Assembly (NCBI RefSeq): GCF_026013365.1
Contig: NZ_JAPDOE010000011.1
Span: forward strand, 163,148-227,147
DNA from: Paenibacillus sp. LS1
Lineage (GTDB): Bacteria > Bacillota > Bacilli > Paenibacillales > Paenibacillaceae
DNA length: 64,000 nt
Direction: 5' to 3'
Within the stretch, counting starts at the first letter, position 1. Every line of letters starts with the position of its first letter. Below the pieces are notes generated by a model. It was not told the origin of the DNA. It searched no databases and was given only the letters and a program-made list of their open reading frames with translations. Positions 1-7,805 of the stretch are shown in pieces. A program made the translations under genes and the position numbers.

Positions 1-207
1 GATGCGCTAATGGCAGGGTATCGTTCAGTCAGAAGCTTCTCTACGGAAAATGAGCAGGCAGTTGATCTCTTTATTGTCGCCCGCCGATTCTGGGTGATGG
101 GGCTGGATGTTGCTTTTATTGAGAGTGATATGGGTGCGCTGGATTATGGTTCGGATTGGCTGGATAGTTTCGTGGAAGAGTTCCGGGATACGGGGATTGT
201 ATCCTAG
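1..207 (+). CDS. C-terminal part of an aminoglycoside-phosphotransferase-family protein (5' end outside window)
   Basis: The frame is open from base 1 and ends at the TAG at 205-207, so only about 68 residues are visible and the start is upstream of the window. The readable segment contains GYR.VR followed by a helix with VARRFWVMGLDVAF and a C-terminal FVEEFRD. This layout is typical of the last helices of APH/homoserine-kinase-like small-molecule kinases in Bacillales. The catalytic HxDxxxxN region is not in the window, so neither substrate nor activity can be judged. A strong terminator follows 43 bases downstream, so this is the last gene of its transcript. Family assignment rests on the C-terminal pattern only. 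Confidence 0.55.
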   Translation, partial: DALMAGYRSVRSFSTENEQAVDLFIVARRFWVMGLDVAFIESDMGALDYGSDWLDSFVEEFRDTGIVS

Positions 208-249
208 TGAATGATGAATACTATTTTAGGTTTGGACTTGAATGCTTTG

Positions 250-289
250 AGCCCCTTCCGAGTGAACTTGAACTCGGGAGGGGCTTTTT
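250..289 (+). terminator. Rho-independent terminator after the phosphotransferase-like gene
   Basis: A 14-bp stem (250-263 with 272-285, one G-U pair) encloses an 8-base loop and is followed by TTTTT. It ends the rightward transcript before the convergent leftward gene that stops at 319. Confidence 0.9.
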
Positions 290-318
290 CAACTTATATG
301 CAGGTAACATGATCACTT

Positions 319-1311
319 TTAGCTCGACGATGATGATGAAGCGGCAGCAGCCGATGCTGCGGCAGCTGCGGTCAAGGCCGCCTGCTGGGCGATAATAATG
401 TTCGTGATACTGGTTGAGATCGCTGTCGTAAGCACACCGTTTCGCAGATTCTCCACATGTTGAATGGCGATCAACGCAGATGAGAACAGGAGCAACTCCT
501 GTTTATCGATCGACCAAGCACCGAAGCCTTTTTGAGTCCGTAACCAGTCATTTGTTTCCGCGACTTCATCAACTAATGAGTCTCTGTCCGAAGGCAGTAG
601 GGAAAGGATACCGAGAGAGGGTAATGTGTACGTTTTATCCATTCGGAGATCCCTTTTGCGAAAAGCTTCATTTAAGGCAATCACACGAGCACTTGCATCC
701 GGGGTATCATCTCCAAGAACCAGTACCTGTGTTAACGCCTGCACACTGTTTTTGGAGGAGAACTCTGGCTTTAATTCGCCATAAAGTTGTTCCATGCGTG
801 CCACACCAGACTCCACGTCGAGATCGGAGAGGGCTAACATGGCAGCGAAAATGTAGTCATCCTGTCCAGTAAGGAAGCGATGCTCTGCTTTCATGCTGTC
901 ATAAAATGATTTGGCCCGCTCCACCGTAGGTTGAAACTGGTCAGGTGATACCTGAGTAGCGATCTGATAGGCGGCAATAACCAGATAATCGGAGGTGCGG
1001 AATTTGATCTCTTTCATCAGGTCATAGACATGTAGTGTATCTGCCAGCTTTGTGTTCTCATCCGTTGTAAGGGAGAGCATGGTGGCAATGCTAATGGACG
1101 AATTACCTCTGAATGAAGAGAAGAGTTTCGTGTTTTGCTTGATCAACTCTTGGTTTTGGCGAATGGCTTCTGCATCAGCAACTTTATTCTCCGCTGCATA
1201 GAGCAAGGCAGCCAGACGGTGAATCATCCCATGTTGCCATTTGAACGACTTCTTGATGATTTGAGTGTTGGAAACGAATAATTCAACTCGTTCTGTATGA
1301 TGCTGCTGCAT
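319..1311 (-). CDS. DUF4003-like cytoplasmic protein
   Basis: This is a 330-residue soluble protein with no signal peptide or membrane segment. The helical, repeat-like body has motifs such as LAALLYAAENK, FSSFRGN and TSDYLVIAAYQIA that I associate with the DUF4003 family of Firmicutes; no biochemical function is established for that family. The ATG is preceded by GGAGG at a 7-base spacing, so the start is secure. The C-terminus ends in an unusual low-complexity tail of alanines followed by six serines (roughly residues 305-330), encoded by GCN and TCN/AGC repeats. The gene lies 43 bases downstream of the leucine-rich-repeat gene on the same strand, so the two are probably co-transcribed. The family call is from memory of the motifs. 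Confidence 0.7.
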   Translation of the reverse strand: MQQHHTERVELFVSNTQIIKKSFKWQHGMIHRLAALLYAAENKVADAEAIRQNQELIKQNTKLFSSFRGNSSISIATMLSLTTDENTKLADTLHVYDLMKEIKFRTSDYLVIAAYQIATQVSPDQFQPTVERAKSFYDSMKAEHRFLTGQDDYIFAAMLALSDLDVESGVARMEQLYGELKPEFSSKNSVQALTQVLVLGDDTPDASARVIALNEAFRKRDLRMDKTYTLPSLGILSLLPSDRDSLVDEVAETNDWLRTQKGFGAWSIDKQELLLFSSALIAIQHVENLRNGVLTTAISTSITNIIIAQQAALTAAAAASAAAASSSSSS

Positions 1312-1353
1312 AAGTAGACCTCCATATTCATTGTTAGTTTATAGAATAGAATT

Positions 1354-1914
1354 CTATTTCATGATCAGATTACCTTCACGTTGCAACATGACCTCTTCCA
1401 ATGCCTTGAAGCTGCTGGATTCAGGGTCTACCTCGCTGCTAGACAATCGTACCTTCTTTAAGTTAGGCAGATTCAGAAGCAGACTTGGATCGGAGAACGA
1501 TGTTTTACATAAATCCAATATTTCCAGACCTGTTAGGGTAGAAATGAAATCCCATGACTTGGGTTTAAGTTTGGTCACATCAAGGTTTTTCAATGTTTGC
1601 ATATCCGCCAGATGATGCAGATCCTTCACTTTAGTTTCCCAAATCCAGAGCACCTCCAGTTGAGGGAATTGGTCACGGATGTTCTCCACCGACTTCAGTT
1701 TGGTTTTCTCTGCATAAAGTACTTTTAGGTTGGGACAGACGCCCATTCCCTGAAAACTCTCCACCGCTGAGCCTCTAATCCGTATTTCTTCGATACCTTG
1801 ATGCTCATGGAAGGGGCTTAAATTGGTTAGAGGGGCAAAGTTGGCATCCAAAATCTTTAAATTGTGCAACTGGGTTACATATGAAATATCGACCAGTTTC
1901 TTGGGCGCAATCAA
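1354..1914 (-). CDS. Leucine-rich-repeat protein, start region probably frameshifted
   Basis: The 186-residue frame shows at least six LRR-type units of the L..LK.LD...T.L form (NLKILDA, GIEEIRIRG, NLKVLYAEKT, QLEVLWIWET, TLKNLDV, GLEILDL, NLKKVRL). It would fold as a short solenoid for protein binding. The annotated TTG at 1914 has no ribosome-binding site. A good GGAGG lies upstream with an ATG at 1929-1931, but that ATG is followed at once by TAG. One extra base there would join it to the in-frame residues DVEEIH that precede the TTG and themselves look like LRR sequence. So either a one-base deletion has damaged the gene, or the sequence has an error, or the weak TTG is used. It sits upstream of the DUF4003-like gene in an apparent operon. 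Confidence 0.6.
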   Translation of the reverse strand: MIAPKKLVDISYVTQLHNLKILDANFAPLTNLSPFHEHQGIEEIRIRGSAVESFQGMGVCPNLKVLYAEKTKLKSVENIRDQFPQLEVLWIWETKVKDLHHLADMQTLKNLDVTKLKPKSWDFISTLTGLEILDLCKTSFSDPSLLLNLPNLKKVRLSSSEVDPESSSFKALEEVMLQREGNLIMK

Positions 1915-2037
1915 GTGGATTTCTTCTACATCACTGTATTACCTCCATTTAATTTAAGAAAAATAGAATAGGTTGTTTATCTTATATTACCCTTTTATTT
2001 AAGGGGTGCTACTTCCATAGAGGAAGTGTATCAACAT

Positions 2038-2062
2038 AAAAAAAAGACCGCAGTCAGCGGTC
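2038..2062 (-). terminator. Rho-independent terminator for the small secreted-protein gene
   Basis: On the minus strand the stem GACCGC/GCGGTC with a 5-base loop (2046-2062) is followed by a run of eight T (A at 2038-2045 on the plus strand). It lies 34 bases past the stop codon of the leftward gene ending at 2096. Confidence 0.85.
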
Positions 2063-2095
2063 GTAGGTTAGATTGATCGGTGATCTATGTTTGAT

Positions 2096-2491
2096 CTAAT
2101 TGAAAGAAATCGTGTAGGCTACGTTTGGGTATGCCGTCGTCGAACCTGGAACACGTTCTACGACAGTGATCAGCGTGCCCGGGCTGTAGTAGGCTGAACC
2201 GCTGTAATAAGTAGTGTTGTTCACGATAGCTGTACCCAGATCGAGTGTCGTATTATTATAGCTCCAGTAATAATGCAGCTGAAGGGTATTAGCTGTGTTT
2301 GTCGTAATTTTCACGCTGGTACCCGTCGTTTTGGCGTTAGGAAGAACATAGGCGTATCCTTGCCCGGCCGAGAGCGCATTATAATAGGTGCCTCCATAGA
2401 TTACGATGGAGGGGTTAGCGGAAGCGGTTAGGCTAAACAGAAGGGAAATGCCTAGAATAAGTGCAAAAAATGTGCTAATGCGTTTTTTCAT
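2096..2491 (-). CDS. Small secreted protein of unknown function
   Basis: The 131-residue product starts with a clear Sec signal peptide (MKKR, a hydrophobic stretch, then SLTASA with cleavage expected near residue 26). The mature part of about 105 residues is rich in Thr, Tyr, Asn, Ser and Gly, lacks Cys and is predicted mostly beta. No catalytic motif or known domain is recognised. An in-frame TTG lies directly before the chosen ATG; GAGG is 8 bases from the TTG and 11 from the ATG, so either may be used. It is a monocistronic unit, with its own terminator after the stop and a 16-bp palindrome about 100 bases upstream of the start, consistent with sugar- or catabolite-type regulation. That link is inference. 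Confidence 0.7.
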   Translation of the reverse strand: MKKRISTFFALILGISLLFSLTASANPSIVIYGGTYYNALSAGQGYAYVLPNAKTTGTSVKITTNTANTLQLHYYWSYNNTTLDLGTAIVNNTTYYSGSAYYSPGTLITVVERVPGSTTAYPNVAYTISFN

Positions 2492-2590
2492 CAATTGCTC
2501 ATCCTCTCAAAATAAAGTGTTTTTATAGTTTAACTAGATGTAAACCAAAAACCTTTTCGAAACGGATTGGAGCCCCTCCTTATTCAGTTT

Positions 2591-2606
2591 ATGTTAGCGC
2601 TAACAT
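2591..2606. promoter_or_regulatory. Perfect 16-bp palindrome, LacI-family/cre-like operator
   Basis: ATGTTAGCGCTAACAT is perfectly self-complementary with a central CG, the form of operators bound by LacI-family repressors. It differs from the CcpA cre consensus mainly by T for A at one position. It lies about 100 bases upstream of the secreted-protein start and about 55 bases after the stop region of the preceding gene, so the secreted protein is the likely target. Confidence 0.6.
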
Positions 2607-2660
2607 TCCTAACGGCTATACTATATACCAATAAAATACAGATGTAAATAGTGGATCAGA

Positions 2661-3026
2661 TTAGATGATTAGGAATATCAAATGAATTAAAGCGATTATT
2701 CCCATAGGGTAGATCAATGATCTGGAAAATCCATTTTTAAATTCATTTCGAGGGTGCTTTTCGAAAGAGAAATGCAGTACGGTATGTATGATGAAAAAGA
2801 TATCCAGGACCCAAAATGTAATGGTTTGATACGAGCTAAAAAGCAGAGAAAGAATAATTGTGTACATAGGTAAATGAATCCAAGTGAAATACCTGTAGGC
2901 TTTATCATCTTCCATATCTTTTAACACAATAAACAATTTCCACTCGGATCGCCTGATGGCATCCATTTCGTGAAGCAGGAAGAGAGATAGGTTAAACAAA
3001 AATAAGACCAGTAAGAAGTCAGGCAT
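2661..3026 (-). CDS. Small four-helix membrane protein (DUF6713-like)
   Basis: The 121-residue product is mostly hydrophobic with about four predicted transmembrane segments (near residues 3-20, 50-67, 72-88 and 103-120). The motif LHEMDAIRRSEWK after the first helix recalls the DUF6713 group of small membrane proteins, which have no known function. A longer frame begins 21 bases upstream, but GGGAGG lies six bases before the ATG at 3024-3026, which fixes the shorter start. It runs in the same direction as the AraC-type gene, whose stop lies 35 bases upstream, so read-through from the iron-regulated transcript is possible. Confidence 0.65.
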   Translation of the reverse strand: MPDFLLVLFLFNLSLFLLHEMDAIRRSEWKLFIVLKDMEDDKAYRYFTWIHLPMYTIILSLLFSSYQTITFWVLDIFFIIHTVLHFSFEKHPRNEFKNGFSRSLIYPMGIIALIHLIFLII

Positions 3027-3061
3027 GTGAAGCCTCCCATTTTTCAATTTTATACAAGTAG

Positions 3062-4747
3062 TTAATTCTTCATCATAGCTCCACGCAACAGTTCTGGCAA
3101 TGCATGTAGCACATGCATACGTTCCAGCGCGCCCTCCATATTCCAGTGTTGCCCTACGTGATAGACTTTTCCGTTACACACAGCAGGAAGATCACGCCAA
3201 TGAGGGCTTTCCAACCAACTCATCTCGCGCTTATAAGAGGCAGGGTCATCGACGTTCCCATCTCTGGTTGCAGATATTACAAAAATATGATCCCCTACAT
3301 AACGCTCAAAATCCCTCTCTTTCATAGAAATAAAAGGCTCGCCTTGCTCTATTAATGTCGCTACTTCATGAGGAGGTCTGAATCCATTGGCGTGGTACAG
3401 TGTGTTTGTGAGGCCTTGAGAGGCCATGACATAGAGTTTGCCATCATTACCGTCGACAAGAACGGTGGCACTTTCGCCGGGTTCAAATGCACCTTTACAC
3501 ACATTCCACATGTATTCAGCCATAGCATCATATCGGATCAGCCAACGTTCCGCTTCTTTTTCTTTGCCGAAAATTTGGCCCAAGGTCCGCAAGCGGCTAT
3601 CCAATGTTTGCTCACGATCCAACACAATGGTTGGAGCAATGGTATTCATTTCATCCAGAGAAATACCATAATAGTTGGCGACGAGAATAAGGTCGGGCTT
3701 CAGCTTTCGAATCTCCTCAGGCTTGGGGGGAAAGCTGATTTCAGTTGTGTTTTGCATTGGAGCGGTATCGATGAATTGGCCTAATAGACTTTTGGGACTA
3801 CCGACTGGGAACAAATCCAGGGCAATCAAGTCACTTGCGGTATTACGATCCAGATATACAATACGTGATTTGTCCTTGGGGAGTTCCAACAGCCTTCCTG
3901 TAGAGTCACGGAAAAGAATGTCCTTGTCCCTGTCGCTTTGCTTATACATCGCTGCATACTCTCTAGGAGGCAACCCGGTCTTCTGGCGAAAACGTCTGAC
4001 AAAGTAATAATGATCATTGAATCCAACCTGATGGGCGATGGACTCGATGGTTTCTTCGGTCTGCAAAAGCAATTCCTTGGCCCGATTCAAACGAATCTCG
4101 GTTAGATATTCAATCGGAGTTTTGTCTGTCAGTGAGCGAAACAGCTCATTGTATTGCCATAAGGAGACCCCGGATATATCGGATAGTTCCTGCACTTTAA
4201 TTTTCTCGGCGTAGTGTTCCTGCAAATAGATAAGGGTGCGTTTAACGGCATCTCTGGCATTTTCCAAAGAGGGAGCTTTCGTATTCTGTTCAGAGAGAGA
4301 CAGCATCAGCATATGGAACATAGGTTGATAGGCATTGCTTTCTGCTTTGTTGATATAGGGGCGTTGACGAATCATATCCTGAATAATGGTGTGTACGCTG
4401 GAATAGGAACGATCGGATCGCAACGTACTTTCATCAAAGGCAGGACTTGTGTCGAACCAGACGGACGAGGCCTGAACTTTGATTATATGAAAAGAAAACA
4501 TATAGACGGCGAACGGCTCATGAGCCTGCCTGGTTAGTACGATGTCGCCTCCAGGTCGAATATAAAAACATTGTTCTTCAACGGCAGTAAGGGTTTCTTC
4601 CCCCAGATCCAACCTGAATTTTCCGGAAACGACGATGAGGAGACGATGCTCTTGCGAAGGCAGTATGCTGACGGGTTCCTCCATAAAATCAATCTCGCTA
4701 AGCGAGTAGACTTCATGTTCCTGATCGGTATGTAATAGAAGCTTCAT
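3062..4747 (-). CDS. AraC-family regulator fused to a siderophore-binding domain (Btr-like)
   Basis: The 561-residue product has three parts. There is a cupin-like N-terminal region (about residues 1-150), two AraC helix-turn-helix motifs (about 165-268, including QELSDISGVSLWQYNELF and SIAHQVGFNDHYYFVRRF), and a FeuA/FhuD-type periplasmic-binding-protein domain (about 280-555) with no signal peptide. The same order occurs in Bacillus subtilis Btr, which senses Fe-bacillibactin and activates siderophore uptake genes. The divergent neighbour is a siderophore-binding lipoprotein, its probable target. A Fur-box-like site lies 22 bases upstream of the start, so iron repression is expected. The ligand is unknown. 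Confidence 0.88.
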   Translation of the reverse strand: MKLLLHTDQEHEVYSLSEIDFMEEPVSILPSQEHRLLIVVSGKFRLDLGEETLTAVEEQCFYIRPGGDIVLTRQAHEPFAVYMFSFHIIKVQASSVWFDTSPAFDESTLRSDRSYSSVHTIIQDMIRQRPYINKAESNAYQPMFHMLMLSLSEQNTKAPSLENARDAVKRTLIYLQEHYAEKIKVQELSDISGVSLWQYNELFRSLTDKTPIEYLTEIRLNRAKELLLQTEETIESIAHQVGFNDHYYFVRRFRQKTGLPPREYAAMYKQSDRDKDILFRDSTGRLLELPKDKSRIVYLDRNTASDLIALDLFPVGSPKSLLGQFIDTAPMQNTTEISFPPKPEEIRKLKPDLILVANYYGISLDEMNTIAPTIVLDREQTLDSRLRTLGQIFGKEKEAERWLIRYDAMAEYMWNVCKGAFEPGESATVLVDGNDGKLYVMASQGLTNTLYHANGFRPPHEVATLIEQGEPFISMKERDFERYVGDHIFVISATRDGNVDDPASYKREMSWLESPHWRDLPAVCNGKVYHVGQHWNMEGALERMHVLHALPELLRGAMMKN

Positions 4748-4768
4748 GCCACAATCCCCTTACTAATT

Positions 4769-4787
4769 GATAACGATTCTCATGGAA
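4769..4787 (-). promoter_or_regulatory. Fur box upstream of the AraC/binding-protein fusion gene
   Basis: GATAACGATTCTCATGGAA matches most of the 19-bp Fur consensus (GATAAtGATtaTCATtatc). It lies within the upstream region of the leftward regulator gene. Confidence 0.7.
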
Positions 4788-4937
4788 TAGCATAGTTTAA
4801 ATACTCTCTTTTTTCAACCAATTGATAGGGGAGATAGAACATAACTTGGTGTTATACCTGCTAAGTATTGTCTGAAAAGCCCTGGAATTGTCCATTGATG
4901 CGCCTATGCGAGATCGTTACTATAGGTAGAAGATAGT

Positions 4938-4956
4938 GATAATGATTATCATTAAA
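4938..4956 (+). promoter_or_regulatory. Fur box upstream of the siderophore-binding lipoprotein
   Basis: GATAATGATTATCATTAAA agrees with the classical Fur box at 16 or more of 19 positions and ends 23 bases before the lipoprotein start codon. It predicts iron-dependent repression of the rightward gene. Confidence 0.9.
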
Positions 4957-4979
4957 ATAGAGTGAATGGGGAGAACGTC

Positions 4980-5969
4980 ATGTATAGTGTGAAACGGTGG
5001 GGATGGTCTATTGGTGCGGTTCTCGTGCTGAGTATCGGGCTAAGTGCATGTAATAGCAATGAGGGTACTTCGGTAAATGGGGGAACAACGCAGCAGACAG
5101 CCGTAAAAGAAACGGAAGCCGCTGCGGAGAAACCGGAAATTAAAGAGTACGTGGATTATCTGGGACGTAAGGTAGAGATTCCAACTGATCCGCAGAGGAT
5201 CGTCTATTATGATAATAAAACCTTCGGGGACATGCTGGTACTTGGAGCAGATGCAGTCGGTCAGGATAGCCGATTCGAATCAATATATCAGGATCAAGTC
5301 AAGGATATTGAAGATCTTGGTGCGCCGTTGAATCTGGAAAAGCTGGTTGAGCTTGAGCCAGATCTGATCATCACAGGTCTTCACGCTCAAGGGGAGGAGT
5401 TGGATCAGATTGCGAAAGTGGCGCCAACGGTTGGAATCGACGTAGATGCTCCATTGGAGCAGCGCCTGCCTGTACTTGGTCTCCTGGTGAATAAGGAGGC
5501 AGAGGCACAGCAGTGGCTGGCCGATTATGATGCGAAATCGGAGCAAGCCTGGAATGCGTTCAAACAGAGTGCGAACATCGGTCCGGATGAGACGGCAACG
5601 ATATTTTTAAACACAAATCGTACGCTGTATGTTATGACGACAGGGCTGGCTGCCGATTTATACTCACCTTATGGACTCGATATACCGGATGAGGTGAAGA
5701 AGGTAACGATTAATGAAGGAATGCCATGGGCTCAGATATCACTTGAGAGTCTGCCTTCGTTTGCCGGGGATCACGTATTCCTGATGGCCGCTGGGGCAGG
5801 GGAAGATTCCGCTGAGAATGACGAGCTGATGAAGTCCGCCATATGGAAGGACCTTCCGGCAGTTAAGAATGGTCATGTGTATGTAGTGGAGCAAAAGTGG
5901 AATAAACGTGATGCCTACACGATGCATGAATTTTTGAATGAACTGCCTGCCATGATGAAGCAGCAATAG
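4980..5969 (+). CDS. Iron-siderophore ABC transporter substrate-binding lipoprotein (FeuA-like)
   Basis: The 329-residue product begins with a lipoprotein signal peptide ending in LSAC (Cys near residue 23) and an Asn/Gly/Thr-rich linker. A helical-backbone class III binding-protein fold follows: PQRIVYYDNKTFGDMLVLG, LVELEPDLIITG and the C-terminal WKDLPAVKNGHVYVV are typical of Fe-siderophore binding proteins. The ATG at 4980 is used because GGGGAG lies six bases upstream; an in-frame GTG at 4962 has no site. A strong Fur box lies directly upstream and the Btr-like regulator is divergent. No permease or ATPase gene follows. It must therefore share a transporter encoded elsewhere, which is common for FeuA-type proteins. 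Confidence 0.9.
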   Translation: MYSVKRWGWSIGAVLVLSIGLSACNSNEGTSVNGGTTQQTAVKETEAAAEKPEIKEYVDYLGRKVEIPTDPQRIVYYDNKTFGDMLVLGADAVGQDSRFESIYQDQVKDIEDLGAPLNLEKLVELEPDLIITGLHAQGEELDQIAKVAPTVGIDVDAPLEQRLPVLGLLVNKEAEAQQWLADYDAKSEQAWNAFKQSANIGPDETATIFLNTNRTLYVMTTGLAADLYSPYGLDIPDEVKKVTINEGMPWAQISLESLPSFAGDHVFLMAAGAGEDSAENDELMKSAIWKDLPAVKNGHVYVVEQKWNKRDAYTMHEFLNELPAMMKQQ

Positions 5970-5994
5970 TTCGGTAATAAGTAGTAGAGTTGAG

Positions 5995-6024
5995 AGAGCC
6001 TCCTGTTGAAGGGAGGTTCTTTTT
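5995..6024 (+). terminator. Rho-independent terminator after the lipoprotein gene
   Basis: Stem AGAGCCTCC with GGAGGTTCT (one G-U pair), followed by TTTTT, lies 26 bases after the stop codon. It confirms that the lipoprotein gene is monocistronic. Confidence 0.88.
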
Positions 6025-6203
6025 GTACTATCGTTCTACTCCACACATCTGACTGCCATATTCATTAAGCGGTTATCCTATACCTATATGTGTAGTGAAT
6101 CCGTTTCCTCACATTCCTTGTTGTATTTCTGCGGCACATCTCGTACAATTTGGTGAAGCAATTCTGCATTGCGTTAATGTGAATGTGAAAAGGGGAGAAT
6201 CGT

Positions 6204-7583
6204 TTGGAGTCAAAGCAACTATCTAGAGGGCTAAAGCCCCGCCATGTAGAGCTGATTGCACTCGGAGGTACAATCGGCGTTGGTTTGTTCATGGGATCGG
6301 CGAGTACGATCAAATGGGCAGGGCCATCCGTGCTGCTGGCCTATTTACTGGCTGGTATCGTTATCTTTTTTGTCATGCGTATTATGGGTGAAATGTTGAT
6401 TCAGGAGCCGGTAACCGGTTCGTTTGCTACATTTGCTCACAAATATATTAGTCCGCTTGCCGGATTCCTGACCGCCTGGAGCTATTGGTTCCTGTGGGTT
6501 ACGGTTGGTATGGCGGAAGTTACGGCGATTGGCATCTATGTCGGGTATTGGTTCCCGGATATTCCGCAGTGGCTGCCGGCACTTGCTGGAGTGCTCATCA
6601 TTGCGGCGGCCAATCTGGCGGCCGTGAAGTTCTATGGGGAATTTGAATTCTGGTTTGCGATGATCAAAGTGACGGCTATTGTAGCCATGATTGTGATTGG
6701 AACGGGACTCATCTTCTTCGGCTGGGGCAATGGAGGGCAGGCCATTGGTCTGTCGAATCTGTTCAGCCATGGTGGCTTTTTCCCTGGAGGTATCAAAGGT
6801 TTCCTCTTTGCACTGTGTATCGTAACGGCTGCGTATCAGGGGGTGGAGATGGTCGGCATTACAGCAGGCGAAGCGGAGAATCCGAAATACACCTTGCGTA
6901 AAGCGATCAAAAATATCGTGTGGCGTATTCTTATTTTCTACGTTGGCGCCATATTCGTAATCGTAACCCTGTATCCTTGGAACGAGGTAGGCGAGACGGG
7001 AAGCCCATTTGTACTCACCTTTGCCAAAGTTGGCATTGTGGCTGCTGCGGGAATTATCAACTTTGTGGTGCTCACGGCGGCTATGTCGGGATGCAACAGC
7101 GGGATCTACAGTGCGGGACGTATGCTGTACACGCTGGCGGAGAATGGGCAGGCGCCTGCCTTTTTCAAAAAGCTGTCCAAAGGTGGGGTACCCCGCAACA
7201 GTATCGTCATTACGATCTCCTTGCTGCTGATCGGGGTTGTGCTGAACTACCTGATGCCGGACTCCAAGCTGTTCTTGTACATCTATAGCGCAAGTGTTCT
7301 TCCGGGTATGGTTCCATGGTTCGCGCTGGCGTTCAGTCAGTTCCGATTCAGAAAGCGTTGGGGCAACGAGATGGCGGATCATAACTTCAAGTCCAAATGG
7401 TTTCCGATCAGCAATTACATCATTATTGTGTATCTGATCCTCGTCATCATCGGTATGGCGTTTAACCCGGATACGCGTTTACCCCTGATTGTTGGAGCTA
7501 CGTTCATGGCAATCGTGGTGGCTGGATATTTCGCATTTGGCATCGGCAAAAGACAACGGATAGATGGCGGCGAAGATCGCTAG
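6204..7583 (+). CDS. Amino-acid permease of the APC superfamily
   Basis: The 459-residue integral membrane protein has about 12 transmembrane segments. The N-terminal signature RGLKPRHVELIALGGTIGVG is the substrate-site helix 1 motif of the amino-acid transporter family (AAT), which includes proline, alanine/serine/glycine, GABA and aromatic permeases. Further family motifs are ITAGEAENP after helix 6 and SGCNSGIYSAGRMLY near helix 8. The start is a TTG preceded by GGGGAG at a 6-base spacing; there is no better ATG. The closest group I can suggest is the AlaP/ProY-like branch, but the substrate cannot be read from sequence. It stands alone between a terminator and a 222-base gap. Confidence 0.85.
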   Translation: MESKQLSRGLKPRHVELIALGGTIGVGLFMGSASTIKWAGPSVLLAYLLAGIVIFFVMRIMGEMLIQEPVTGSFATFAHKYISPLAGFLTAWSYWFLWVTVGMAEVTAIGIYVGYWFPDIPQWLPALAGVLIIAAANLAAVKFYGEFEFWFAMIKVTAIVAMIVIGTGLIFFGWGNGGQAIGLSNLFSHGGFFPGGIKGFLFALCIVTAAYQGVEMVGITAGEAENPKYTLRKAIKNIVWRILIFYVGAIFVIVTLYPWNEVGETGSPFVLTFAKVGIVAAAGIINFVVLTAAMSGCNSGIYSAGRMLYTLAENGQAPAFFKKLSKGGVPRNSIVITISLLLIGVVLNYLMPDSKLFLYIYSASVLPGMVPWFALAFSQFRFRKRWGNEMADHNFKSKWFPISNYIIIVYLILVIIGMAFNPDTRLPLIVGATFMAIVVAGYFAFGIGKRQRIDGGEDR

Positions 7584-7805
7584 TATCGTATTCCGAAGTC
7601 AAGGTATAACGTAATTTCATACGTGCATTCCTTGAATACAATGGAGAACCTGCGGGTGATTCAGCGACATTCAGGGAGTGCATTTTTTTGTCACAAAATT
7701 CATGCTTGAATCTCCTGTAACTGGAGGTTTTAAGATTGGAGGTAGAAGAGCCGCCGCGCGATACAACTCAAATAAAATTGCGGCAGACAAGGGGGCATAC
7801 GTCTT

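Noticed and set aside
207..395. Short plus-strand frame after the phosphotransferase fragment
   Set aside because: It contains the terminator hairpin at 250-289 and runs into the 3' end of the DUF4003-like gene; no ribosome-binding site.
480..872. 130-codon plus-strand frame inside the DUF4003-like gene
   Set aside because: Antisense shadow without ribosome-binding site or recognisable motifs.
6345..7382. A 345-codon open frame on the minus strand opposite the amino-acid permease
   Set aside because: It is the antisense shadow of a clear APC permease; the translation is basic and low in hydrophobic order, with no family motif and no ribosome-binding site.
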